A stretch of DNA of 64,000 bases, from positions 16,385 through 80,384 of the forward strand of contig CAZGNV010000015.1 in assembly GCA_964527835.1 (NCBI GenBank), in the 5' to 3' direction. The stretch's first letter is position 1; each line of letters begins with the position of its first letter. This stretch comes from JAFDCJ01 sp964527835 (lineage in GTDB: Bacteria; Desulfobacterota; Desulfobacteria; Desulfobacterales; JAFDCJ01). Position numbers and translations under genes: made by a program. Under the pieces are notes generated by a model. That model searched no databases, was not told the DNA's origin, and was given only the letters and a program-made list of their open reading frames with translations. Below are positions 42,707 to 51,412 of this stretch, one piece after another.

Positions 42707-44118
42707 GACCCCGGCTGTCTTTTTTGTCCGCCCAGGACAAGGAAAAAATTCACCGCGCGGTTTTCAGGATCCTGGGCGAGGTCGGAATGAAAATCCTGCA
42801 CGACGAAGCCCTGGAACTCTTAACGGCTGCCGGCTGTACGGCCGCTGAAGACCGGATGGTGAAAATACCGGCTGGGCTGGTCCGGCAGGCCATTGACAGC
42901 GCGCCGGAGCGCATCGCGGTTTTCGACCGGCATGGGGCCCAGGTCATGGATCTGGGCGGGCGGCGGTCCTATTTCGGCACCGGCTCGGATCTTATTTATG
43001 CGTTCGACTCAAAGACCATGCAGCGGCATCCGTGCATGCTGGACGACGTGGCCCGGGCGGCCCGGGTGGCCGATGCGCTGCCCAATATCGATTTTATCAT
43101 GTCGTTTGCCCACCCGTCGGATTTGCCTGCCAGGCGGGCCTACCTGATGAGCTTCCAGGCCATGGCTGCCAACAGCTCCAAACCCATCGTGTGCACGGCG
43201 GCCGGGCGTGAGGACCTCAGCCGGATGTGGCAAATCGCTGCCATCCTGCGAAACGGGGAAGATGAACTGCGGTCCAAACCGTACATCATCTATTACGGCG
43301 AACCGATCAGCCCTCTCAAGTTTTCCGCCGAAAGCCTGGACAAACTGCTGTTTTGCGCCGAAAAGTCCATGCCCGTGATTTATTCGCCGGCCCCGATTGC
43401 CGGGTCCACCGCCCCCATGACCATTGCCGGCCACGTGGCCCAGGGGCTGGCGGAATGCTTTTGCGGCCTGGTCATCCACCAGCTGAAATCAAAGGGAGCG
43501 CCTTTTATCATGGGCATGGGCCCGGCGGTCCTGGATATGTCCACCAGCCAGTGCTCTTATAACGCTCCGGAATATCTGCTGGCCTACATGGCCGTCGTGG
43601 AGATGAGCCATTATTACAATTTGCCCAACTGGGGCTATGCCGGCACGAGCGACTCCCAGATTCCGGACGAACAGGCCAGCTTTGAAGGCGGGCTGCTGAC
43701 CTTTTTGTCCCAGATGGCAGGCTCCAATCTCAATCACGATGTGGGCTACCTGGATTTTGGCCGCACCGGCAGCCTGGAGATGATCGTGATGATGGATGAA
43801 ATCATTGATCAGGTGCGGCGGATTAGCCGGGGGATTCCGGTGGATGACGACACCCTGGCGGTGGATGTGATCCGGGAGGTGGGTTCGGAAAGCAATTTTC
43901 TCATCCAACCCCACACCCTCAAGTACTTGCGGGCCACCCAGTGGCGCCCGGCACTGATCAGTCGTGCGGGCCATGAAGAATGGCAGGCGACCGGCTCCAT
44001 GAGTTTGCTGGCGCGGGTGCAGAAAAAACTCGAGCAGATCCTGGCCGAACACCAGCCGGTGCCCATTGCTCCCGTCCAGGCGCAGCAAATTCACGCCCAG
44101 GTGGATCAGTTTAAGTGA
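42679..44118 (+). CDS. MttB-family methyltransferase (trimethylamine/betaine type), pyrrolysine-free
   Basis: Protein of 479 residues of the MttB superfamily, which moves a methyl group from a quaternary or tertiary amine to a corrinoid protein. The N-terminal pattern EVGMKILHDEALELLTAAGC and the core YFGTGSDLIYAFD fit the family. The frame is uninterrupted by amber codons at full length, so it belongs to the non-pyrrolysine branch that includes glycine-betaine and other betaine demethylases. No cognate corrinoid protein gene lies in the window. Overlap with the aldehyde oxidoreductase gene and proximity to hutH suggest a methylated amine linked to histidine, for example hercynine, as an untested substrate. 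Confidence 0.88.
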   Translation: MADIDEIAMRPRLSFLSAQDKEKIHRAVFRILGEVGMKILHDEALELLTAAGCTAAEDRMVKIPAGLVRQAIDSAPERIAVFDRHGAQVMDLGGRRSYFGTGSDLIYAFDSKTMQRHPCMLDDVARAARVADALPNIDFIMSFAHPSDLPARRAYLMSFQAMAANSSKPIVCTAAGREDLSRMWQIAAILRNGEDELRSKPYIIYYGEPISPLKFSAESLDKLLFCAEKSMPVIYSPAPIAGSTAPMTIAGHVAQGLAECFCGLVIHQLKSKGAPFIMGMGPAVLDMSTSQCSYNAPEYLLAYMAVVEMSHYYNLPNWGYAGTSDSQIPDEQASFEGGLLTFLSQMAGSNLNHDVGYLDFGRTGSLEMIVMMDEIIDQVRRISRGIPVDDDTLAVDVIREVGSESNFLIQPHTLKYLRATQWRPALISRAGHEEWQATGSMSLLARVQKKLEQILAEHQPVPIAPVQAQQIHAQVDQFK

Positions 44119-44898
44119 TCAGCGCATCTTCCACAGCGGCACCCGTTTTTCAAAAAAAGCCTGGACTCCCTCCTTGGCGTCTTCGGTGGTGCACAGCCGC
44201 GCAAAGGCCTCGTTCATGTACTCAAAGGCCTTGTAGTAATCCAGGTCGGCGGCGGTGTAAAATGCCTTTTTGCTGATCTGCACGGCAATGGGGCTTTTGC
44301 GGGCTAATGTGGCCGCCCACTGCCGGGTTTCGGCTTCCAGGTCGGCGGCCGGCACCACCCGGTTGACCAGCCCCATGTTCAGCGCCGTTTCAGCGTTGAT
44401 CAAATCCCCGTATAGCAGCAGCTCCAGGGCGCGCTTGCGGCCCACCGAGCGGGTCACCGGAACCACCGGACCGATGCAGTTCAGCCCCACATTGATGGCC
44501 GTCAGTCCCAGCCGCGCGTTATGGGAGGCGATTGCCAGGTCGGCGGCGGCCACCAGTCCGGCACCGTTGGCCGCAGCCACCCCGTGCACCTGGGCGATGA
44601 CGGGTTTTGCCAGGCGGCTGATGGTGACCAGCGGTTTTTCCATGCGTCCGATCCAGTCCCGGTACTGCATGGCGCTTTTGCCGGCCAGTTCGTTGACATC
44701 GATGCCGGCGCAAAACGCCTTGCCGGCCCCCCTGATGATGATGACCCGCACGGTTTCATCCGCATCCAGTGCATGCAAGGCCTGCTCGAGCTCGGCGGCC
44801 AGGGGGGTGTTGAAGGTGTTGAGCTGTTCCGGCCGGTTGAGGGTGATTTCAGCCACAAAGTCTTTTCCGGTTTCAACAATCAGTGTTTCATAGTTCAT
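44119..44898 (-). CDS. enoyl-CoA hydratase/isomerase-family protein
   Basis: Crotonase-fold protein of 259 residues. The oxyanion-hole segments are AGKAFCAGIDVNEL near residues 61-74 and HGVAAANGAGLVAAADLAIA near residues 105-124. The two catalytic glutamates of classical hydratases are not clearly present: the first oxyanion region has GIDVNEL, and the position after GAGL lacks the usual E. It may therefore be an isomerase, hydrolase or other crotonase. It is the last gene of the peptide-ABC operon, 29 bases downstream of the permease gene, and converges on mttB with no gap. Confidence 0.85.
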   Translation of the reverse strand: MNYETLIVETGKDFVAEITLNRPEQLNTFNTPLAAELEQALHALDADETVRVIIIRGAGKAFCAGIDVNELAGKSAMQYRDWIGRMEKPLVTISRLAKPVIAQVHGVAAANGAGLVAAADLAIASHNARLGLTAINVGLNCIGPVVPVTRSVGRKRALELLLYGDLINAETALNMGLVNRVVPAADLEAETRQWAATLARKSPIAVQISKKAFYTAADLDYYKAFEYMNEAFARLCTTEDAKEGVQAFFEKRVPLWKMR

Positions 44899-44927
44899 GG
44901 TGGTCTCCTGTCAGGTTGCTGTTTTGG

Positions 44928-45872
44928 CTATTGATAACGAATCCTGGGATTAAGATAAGCATAGATAATGTCGGCCGTCAGGTTGGAGAGGCTGAAGATG
45001 GCCACCAGCAGCATGGTGGTCGCCTGGATCAGCGGCAGGTCCTGGCGCTGGATGGCAAACAGCAGCAAACGCCCCAAACCGGGATAGCTGAACAGGGATT
45101 CGGTGACGATCAACCCCCCGATCAGCCAGCCGATGCCGATGGCCACCACTGTCACGGTGGGCAGCAGGGCATTTCTGAGCACATGCAAAAAGATGACCTG
45201 GTAGGGCCGCAGCCCTTTTAAATAAGCGGTGCGTACATAGTCGGTCTGCAGCACTTCCACCGTGCTGGAACGGGTCATGCGGGTGATATAGGCCAGGCTG
45301 ACCAGCGAGACCGTGATTGCAGGCAGGATCAGCCGCGGCAGGGCTTCGGTGAAAGTTGCATCCGGTGCGATTGCCGAGCTGGCCGGCAGCCAGCGCAATT
45401 TAAGTGAAAAGATGGTGATCAGAATCACCCCGGTGACAAATTCCGGCAGACCGATAAATGACAGCGACCCGATGGAGATGGCCTGGTCGACAGCCGAGTT
45501 GCGCCGCAGGGCTGCCAGCAGGCCCAGGAGGATGCCCAGCGGGACATACATGGCAAAGGCCACTGCAGCGAGCATGGCGGAATTTCGCAGGCGGGAAAAA
45601 ACCAGCGTCGCCACGGGATTGTCCGTGCTCAGGGAGATGCCCCAGTCTCCCCGCACAAAGTTGATCAGCCAGCTGCCATACTGGACGATCAGGGGTCGAT
45701 TCAACCCGAGCTGCTCGCGCAGATTTTCCAGGGCCTCGGGCGTGGCAAAGCGGCCCAGGATCATTCTGGCGACGTCGCCGGGCAGAATCTGGGTGGCCAC
45801 AAAAATCAGCATCGATGAGACCAGCAATGTCAGCAGCACGAATCCCAGGCGGCGCAAAATAAACCGGCCCAT
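44928..45872 (-). CDS. oligopeptide/nickel-type ABC transporter permease (DppB-like)
   Basis: Inner-membrane permease of 314 residues with six hydrophobic segments and the DppB N-terminus RRLGFVLLTLLVSSMLIFVA. The conserved LGLNRPLIVQYGSWL block (near 55-69) and the coupling motif YVRTAYLKGLRPYQVI near residues 209-224 are present. It is separated by a single base from the fused ATPase gene. With the DppC-like permease it forms the pore for the binding protein encoded at 48788. Substrate class may be peptides, opines or other small solutes. Confidence 0.9.
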   Translation of the reverse strand: MGRFILRRLGFVLLTLLVSSMLIFVATQILPGDVARMILGRFATPEALENLREQLGLNRPLIVQYGSWLINFVRGDWGISLSTDNPVATLVFSRLRNSAMLAAVAFAMYVPLGILLGLLAALRRNSAVDQAISIGSLSFIGLPEFVTGVILITIFSLKLRWLPASSAIAPDATFTEALPRLILPAITVSLVSLAYITRMTRSSTVEVLQTDYVRTAYLKGLRPYQVIFLHVLRNALLPTVTVVAIGIGWLIGGLIVTESLFSYPGLGRLLLFAIQRQDLPLIQATTMLLVAIFSLSNLTADIIYAYLNPRIRYQ

Positions 45873-45873
45873 G

Positions 45874-47940
45874 CTAGACTTCCTCCTGCAGCGCAGAAAA
45901 ACGGATGGCTTCGGCCTGCAATCTTTTCAGTTCCTTTTCAGCAATGTGGCAGCTGATGCGGCTTTTGCCGGGGCTCTCCCGCCAGGGGGGCATGGCGGTT
46001 TCGCAAATCGGTCCCACTTTGCGGGGACAGCGGGTGTGAAAGGAGCACCCCGGGGGGATGTCCATGGCGCCCGGGACACTGCCTTCCAACCGAATGTTTT
46101 GCTGCTCCACATCCGGGTCGGCGACGGGGATCGATGACAGCAGCGCTTCGGTGTAGGGATGATAGGGAGGGGCAAAGACCTCGTCGGTGCGGCCCCATTC
46201 GACGATTCTTCCCAGGTACATGACCGCAATCCAGTCGGAAATATGCTGGACGGCCGCCAGATCGTGGGAGATAAACAGATAGGTGGCGGCGCTTTTTTGC
46301 TGAAGCTCGAAAAGCAGATTGATCAGGGAGGCCTGAACGGACACGTCCAGGGCGGAAAGCGGCTCATCGAGCAGGATCAGCGCGGGATCGGCGGCAAATG
46401 CCCGCGCAATGGCGACCCGCTGTTTTTCCCCGCCGCTGAGCTCCCCTGGAAAACGGTGGTAGTAGCTGACAGGCAGATTGACGGCCTTCATCAGCTCCCG
46501 GCTGCGGTCGGCAAGCTGATTGCGGTCGAGCCCCTGCAGCAGGGCCATGGGGCGCTCAATGGCCTCGGCCACGGTTCTGCGGGGATTCAGGGAGGCATCC
46601 GGATTTTGAAAGACCATCTGCACTTTTTTGAGGATCCCCCGGGGCCGGTCGGTGGTCAGGGGCCCTAGTTGTTGGTTTTCCATGGTGAGCTGGCCGGAGG
46701 TCGGGGCCAACAGGCCGATAATGGTTCGCACCAGGGTGGTTTTGCCGCAGCCGCTTTCGCCGACAATGCCCAGAATGGTGCCCTTGCCGACCCCTAAGCT
46801 GACCCCGTTGACCGCCCGGATCTTTTTTTTGTTTCGCCGCCGAACGGCAAAGAAAGCCTGCGAGGCGGAAAAGTGCTTGTTGAGAGCCTTGATTTCCAGC
46901 AAGAGCGGCGCACCTGCCGGGTGTCGAGCGGATCTTAAGTCGCCTGCCGCTTCTGCTTCACCGGGCAGCTCGCGCCAGCGCAGGCAGGCCGTCTGGTGCC
47001 CGGGCCGGGCCGGCTCCAATATCGGACGATCGATGCGGCACCTGTCCTGAACGAAGCGGCAGCGGGGGGCAAAAATGCAACCGGGTGGCAGTTCATCCAG
47101 ACGCGGGATCATCCCCGGGATGCTGACCAGCGAGCGCTTTTTTTCTCCAGGCTCAAAATGGGGCACGCAGCCCAGAAGGCTCAGCGTATAGGGATGCAGG
47201 GGATTTTTAAACAGGCTGCGGGTGTCGCCCACTTCCATTAACTGGCCGGCATACATCACCCCGATGCGGTCACAGATTTTGGCCACCACGGCCAGGTCAT
47301 GGGTGATGTATAAAATCGCCGATTCGAATTCCTGCTTTAAGTCAGCCACCAGGTCCAGCACCACTGCCTGGGTGGTCACATCCAGGGCGGTGGTGGGTTC
47401 ATCCAGGATCAGCAGGGCGGGGTTGTTGATCAACCCCATGGCGATGACGCAGCGCTGCAGCATACCGCCGGAAAGCTGATGGGGGTACCGGCCGGCAACG
47501 GCTTCCGGTTCCGGCATGGCCACTTTGGCCAGCATGCGGATGGCTTTTGTTGCGGCCTCCGCCCTGGTGATTTGCTGGTGGATGCGGGCGGTTTCGGCCA
47601 GCTGGCGGCCGATGGTCAGCGACGGGTTCATGGCGGTTGCCGGGTTCTGGTAAACCATCGCGATCTGGCGGCCCCAGATGCGATACATTTCTTTGGCGGG
47701 CAGCCCGGAAATTGTGCGGCCGTGCAGTGACACCCGGCCGCCGAGAATATGTCCGTTGGCGGCCAGATATCCCATGGCCCCCAGGGCCAGGGTGGTTTTT
47801 CCCGATCCGGATTCGCCCACCAGTCCGAAGTTTTGCCTGGATTCGGCCTTCAGCGACACATCGCGCACGGCTTTAAGCAGGCCACTTGGGGTTTGATAGC
47901 CGATGGTCAGGTTTTCGATTTCAAGGGTGGCTGCATCCAT
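45874..47940 (-). CDS. fused oligopeptide ABC transporter ATPases (DppD-DppF-like)
   Basis: ATPase of 688 residues containing two complete nucleotide-binding domains. The first has Walker A GESGSGKTT near residue 45, signature LSGGMLQRCVIAMGL and Walker B LLILDEPTTALDVTTQ. Each domain ends in an oligo_HPY Cys region, CIFAPRCRFVQDRC for the first and CSFHTRCPRKVGPIC for the second. The second domain has Walker A GESGCGKTT and LSGGEKQRVAIARAF. Fusion of DppD and DppF is a known variant. The start at 47940 is preferred; 47952 is also possible. It sits between the dppC- and dppB-like genes. Confidence 0.9.
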   Translation of the reverse strand: MDAATLEIENLTIGYQTPSGLLKAVRDVSLKAESRQNFGLVGESGSGKTTLALGAMGYLAANGHILGGRVSLHGRTISGLPAKEMYRIWGRQIAMVYQNPATAMNPSLTIGRQLAETARIHQQITRAEAATKAIRMLAKVAMPEPEAVAGRYPHQLSGGMLQRCVIAMGLINNPALLILDEPTTALDVTTQAVVLDLVADLKQEFESAILYITHDLAVVAKICDRIGVMYAGQLMEVGDTRSLFKNPLHPYTLSLLGCVPHFEPGEKKRSLVSIPGMIPRLDELPPGCIFAPRCRFVQDRCRIDRPILEPARPGHQTACLRWRELPGEAEAAGDLRSARHPAGAPLLLEIKALNKHFSASQAFFAVRRRNKKKIRAVNGVSLGVGKGTILGIVGESGCGKTTLVRTIIGLLAPTSGQLTMENQQLGPLTTDRPRGILKKVQMVFQNPDASLNPRRTVAEAIERPMALLQGLDRNQLADRSRELMKAVNLPVSYYHRFPGELSGGEKQRVAIARAFAADPALILLDEPLSALDVSVQASLINLLFELQQKSAATYLFISHDLAAVQHISDWIAVMYLGRIVEWGRTDEVFAPPYHPYTEALLSSIPVADPDVEQQNIRLEGSVPGAMDIPPGCSFHTRCPRKVGPICETAMPPWRESPGKSRISCHIAEKELKRLQAEAIRFSALQEEV

Positions 47941-47953
47941 GGCGTTGAACATC

Positions 47954-48807
47954 CTATCGCTTGCCGATATCCGGCTGCAAAACATGGCGCAGTCCGTCGC
48001 TCATCAGGTTGGTGGCAATGACCAGCAGCGAAATGGTGCCGGCCGGAAAGAGCAGCATCCAGGGGGCCGTAGAAAAATAGGCCCGGGCCTCATTGATCTG
48101 CAAACCCCAGTCCGGCGAGGGAGGCTGGACCCCCAGACCCAGAAACCCCAGGGAGGCCACCAGGAAAATGGCGTAGGAAAAGCGCATGGACATTTCCACC
48201 AGCAACGGTGCCAGCGCGTTGGGCAGGATTTCGCGAAACAGGATATAGGTGTTTTTTTCCCCCGGGTCCTGGCGGCCTCCACGAATTCCTTGGTTTTTAA
48301 ATCCAGCACCATGCTGCGCACCACCCGCGCCAGCATGGGGACATATAAAATGGTGATCACCGCAATCAGGTTGGTCAGGGAAGATCCCACGGTGGCCAGC
48401 AGGACCAGCGCCAGCAGCAGGGGCGGGAAGGCCAGCAGGATGTCCAGGATGCGCATCAGAAGCTCATCGAACATGCGGCCGTAGTAGCCGGAAAAAAGGC
48501 CGATGGTGGTCCCGATGACGGCGGCCAGCAGGGTGCCGGTTCCCCCGAGCAGAAAAATGCCCCGGCTGCCCACCAGGATGCGGCTGAAGATGTCACGGCC
48601 GTACTGATCGGTCCCAAAAAAATGGGCGCGGCCCGGCGGCTTCAGGCGAGCGGCAATATCCTGGCTTTCAAAACCGTAGGGGGCCACCAGCGGTCCCACA
48701 AAAGCCATGGCCAGAAAAAAGACAAAAACCAGTGTTCCAGCAAAAGCAAAGGGATTGCGTCGCAGTTTTCGCCAGCGGCCCTGCAAACTACTTTTTAAAA
48801 TAGGCAT
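47954..48807 (-). pseudogene. DppC-like ABC transporter permease, frameshifted in a homopolymer
   Basis: The frame from 48807 reads a normal DppC N-terminus (KLRRNPFAFAGTLVFVFFLAM, FFGTDQYGRDIFSR) up to EFVEAARTRG. It then loses similarity. The expected continuation (NALAPLLVEMSMRFSYAIF, LGVQPPSPDWG) is found in the neighbouring frame down to 47954. One extra base in the run G5A7 on the minus strand (48252-48263) restores one continuous permease of about 284 residues. The gene lies between intact partner genes of the operon, so a real loss is less likely than a sequencing error or slippage on the A-run. The start overlaps the binding-protein gene by 20 bases. Confidence 0.8.
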
Positions 48808-50314
48808 TCCAGAAACGCGTGCGGGCCCAGTCAGCGGCCAGTTTAACGTTTTCGACCTTCGCGCTGACCCCGGCGATGGATTTTTCAAAGTAGGCCACCA
48901 CGATTGGTCCACGCTCGATCATGATCTGTTGCAGCTGGTGATACAATTGAACCCGCTTGTCGAAATCCATTTCACGGTCGACCTGGCTCGTCAGGCGGTC
49001 AAATTCAGCGTCGCTCCAGTGGCTTTCATTCCACGGGCCTTTGCTGGTATAGGCCAGGTTGAAGTAGGTTACCGGGGTTGCCCGGGCGCCCCAGTCGGTG
49101 ATGCCGAAATCGCATTTCAGCCAGCTTTGGGCACCGTCGCCAAAATAGACGTCCGAGGGCACCACCTGGATATTGACGGTCACACCGATTTTGGCCAGCT
49201 GCTCCTTCCAGACGGTTGCAATGGGAATGACATCGAGCTGGTTCTGAGCCACCAGGTTGATTTTCAGCCCGTTGGGATGGCCGGCTGCGGCCAGCAACTT
49301 TCTGGCTTTTTGCAGGTCCATCACCGGCGGTTTGTCCAGGTAATATTTGCCATAGGCCGGGCCCACGGGGCTGAAGCCGTTGCCGACCACGGCCAGTCCC
49401 GGCCGGACGGCGTTGATGATCTGCCTGTGGTTCGTGGCCAGTTTCAGGGCCTGGCGGATGCGGTTGTCGGCTGCAATGTGGCCCTTGTCCGAACGCATGT
49501 GAATGACCCAGTGCATGTTGGAATCATTGGTCAGAACCTTGCCGCTGCCGCTTTTTTTGACGGTTTCGGCGAACTCGGTGGTCAATCCGCCCACGAAGTT
49601 CAACTCCCCGCCGCGCAGCGCTTCGACCTGGCCGCCCATGTCGGGCGAAAAAATCATGTGAACTTCATCCAGGTAGGGCAGGCGGTTGCCGGCAGCGTCT
49701 TTTTGGCTGAAATGCGGGTTTTTCTTGAGAATGATCCGATCTTCCGGAAAATAGGAAGCAATCATGAAGGGGCCGCTGCCGATGCGTTTTTTAGCCGGAT
49801 CCTTCAGGCCCTCAGGAATGATGCAGGCATGATAGTCGCCAACGTCGGAGGCGAATTCGGGGTTCGGATGCTCGAGGGTAAAGCGCACCTGGGAAGCATC
49901 CGTCGCTTCCACCTTCACGATATTTTTGTACAGCTTGACCACCGGGGTGCCGACCTTCGGATCCCGCAGGCGGTTGAAGCTGTAAACGACGTCTTTGGCG
50001 GTTACCGCAGCACCGTTGTTGAACTTGACGCCCGGGCGCAGGGTAAAGGTCCAGATCTTGCCGTCCGGAGAGTCCCATTTTGTCGCCAGGTCGGCAACCG
50101 GCCGGTTGCTGGCGTCGATATAGGTCAGGTGATGATAAACTTGCTCCAGCAGCATAATGTCGGCAATGCTGGTGGCAAAATGGGGGTCCAGGTTGTTTAC
50201 GGGCTGGGAGCCGATTTTTAAAACACCCCCGTATTGGCCTGCAGCCTGAACACACAAAGGCAATGCCAGTACGGCCATTGCCAGGGCGAATACCGACAAC
50301 GCTCTTTTTATCAT
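48788..50314 (-). CDS. ABC transporter substrate-binding protein, SBP_bac_5 family (DppA-like)
   Basis: Periplasmic binding protein of 508 residues with a Sec signal peptide (ALSVFALAMAVLALPLCVQA). Family hallmarks are LKIGSQPVNNLDPHFATS near the mature N-terminus, WTFTLRPGVKFNNGA near residue 90 and the IRQALKLATNHRQIIN segment. The start at 50314 is preferred because GGAGG lies 6 bases upstream. It heads the operon that continues through both permeases, the fused ATPase and the enoyl-CoA hydratase. Ligands of this family range from peptides to nickel, glutathione and opines; nothing here decides. Confidence 0.9.
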   Translation of the reverse strand: MIKRALSVFALAMAVLALPLCVQAAGQYGGVLKIGSQPVNNLDPHFATSIADIMLLEQVYHHLTYIDASNRPVADLATKWDSPDGKIWTFTLRPGVKFNNGAAVTAKDVVYSFNRLRDPKVGTPVVKLYKNIVKVEATDASQVRFTLEHPNPEFASDVGDYHACIIPEGLKDPAKKRIGSGPFMIASYFPEDRIILKKNPHFSQKDAAGNRLPYLDEVHMIFSPDMGGQVEALRGGELNFVGGLTTEFAETVKKSGSGKVLTNDSNMHWVIHMRSDKGHIAADNRIRQALKLATNHRQIINAVRPGLAVVGNGFSPVGPAYGKYYLDKPPVMDLQKARKLLAAAGHPNGLKINLVAQNQLDVIPIATVWKEQLAKIGVTVNIQVVPSDVYFGDGAQSWLKCDFGITDWGARATPVTYFNLAYTSKGPWNESHWSDAEFDRLTSQVDREMDFDKRVQLYHQLQQIMIERGPIVVAYFEKSIAGVSAKVENVKLAADWARTRFWNAYFKK

Positions 50315-50494
50315 AACCATCCTCCTTTCAGTTTTGTCCGACTATGAACCAATATGGCTGAAAAAGCAAGCCAGCAGGTGAAAAATTCGCTGACTTAAAA
50401 CGGGCCGTTGCAGGAAAACCGCTTTGTGACGACCAACGGCAGCTGTCGTCCCGGAACGGGTGCGCCCGGCGGGCCGTGTCTTCCTCCCGGTGCG

Positions 50495-51391
50495 CTAAGC
50501 CATTGTCTGCCGGCCGATGCCCAGCTGCATGCGGCAGTACCGGATGCTGCGCTCGATGGCCTCCTTTTCCATCTCCAGGGCCGTTTGCATGTGATCCAGC
50601 GGGATTTCCATTTCAGTTTCGATGTTGATGCGTTTCATGGATGACCTGCTTTTGATGATCTCGTAGGTGCGTTGAAGGTCGATATCTCCATCGCCCAGGG
50701 CCGCGCCGGTCAGTTTGAACCCGTAGCGCTGAAAAACAATGCGGGCATCTTTGAAATGGTTGGTAACCGACACGGGGGCCAGGTTTTCAATGGCCTGCAT
50801 GGGATCTTCCATGACGGCCAGGGCGTTGACCGTATCGATGCAGGCGCCCACCACGGGGCTGTCCACCCGGTCGAGCAGCCAGAGAATCTCCTCGGAAAAA
50901 CTGTCGCAATGGTTTTCCACGGCGATTTTTATGCCGGCCGCCGCCGCCGCTGGTGCTGCCGCTTTCAGGCGATCGGCAATGGATTTTAGCTGGGCCATGA
51001 CCTGCGGGTGAAACCGGCTGGCGGCCACGGGGCGGGGGCGCACCAGGTCCATGCCCACCTTGACGATATCAGCCCCCAGGTGTTCCGCCACCGCAAGGGC
51101 TGCCAATAGATCGTGCTGGATGCCGATTCCCCGGCCTGCCAGGTCCATGGAAAAGTTGTATTCAAGATACAATCCGCGCTCGACCGCGGCGGCTGCGATC
51201 TCCTGGAGGTAGGATTTTTCAAGGTGCTCCAGTACGGCGTCATCCAGGTGAAGCCCGTCCAGACCCATGCGCACCGCTTCATCCAACAGTTCAAGGGTGC
51301 TCAGCTGCCGCGGCCAGGGCAGTTTAAAGCCGGCCCAGGCCTGCCCGATGCCGTGAAGATAAAAGCTGTAAGTGTGCAATCCCAGTTGCAT
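50495..51391 (-). CDS. sugar phosphate isomerase/epimerase-like TIM barrel protein
   Basis: Protein of 298 residues in the AP endonuclease family 2/xylose-isomerase-like TIM-barrel superfamily. Recognisable are the LGLHTYSFYLHGIG start, KIAVENHCDSFSEEIL with metal-ligand glutamate and histidine near residue 155, and GACIDTVNAL. It would bind a divalent metal and isomerise or cleave a polyol, sugar or inositol derivative. It lies 22 bases downstream of the ferredoxin-domain gene and 180 bases upstream of the peptide-type ABC operon, on the same strand. The substrate is not determined. Confidence 0.83.
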   Translation of the reverse strand: MQLGLHTYSFYLHGIGQAWAGFKLPWPRQLSTLELLDEAVRMGLDGLHLDDAVLEHLEKSYLQEIAAAAVERGLYLEYNFSMDLAGRGIGIQHDLLAALAVAEHLGADIVKVGMDLVRPRPVAASRFHPQVMAQLKSIADRLKAAAPAAAAAGIKIAVENHCDSFSEEILWLLDRVDSPVVGACIDTVNALAVMEDPMQAIENLAPVSVTNHFKDARIVFQRYGFKLTGAALGDGDIDLQRTYEIIKSRSSMKRINIETEMEIPLDHMQTALEMEKEAIERSIRYCRMQLGIGRQTMA

Positions 51392-51412
51392 GGTTGGATC
51401 CTTGTCTGCTTT

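Noticed and set aside
42679..44118. Possible pyrrolysine-containing MttB
   Set aside because: The frame runs uninterrupted to full family length with no in-frame TAG, so pyrrolysine is not needed.
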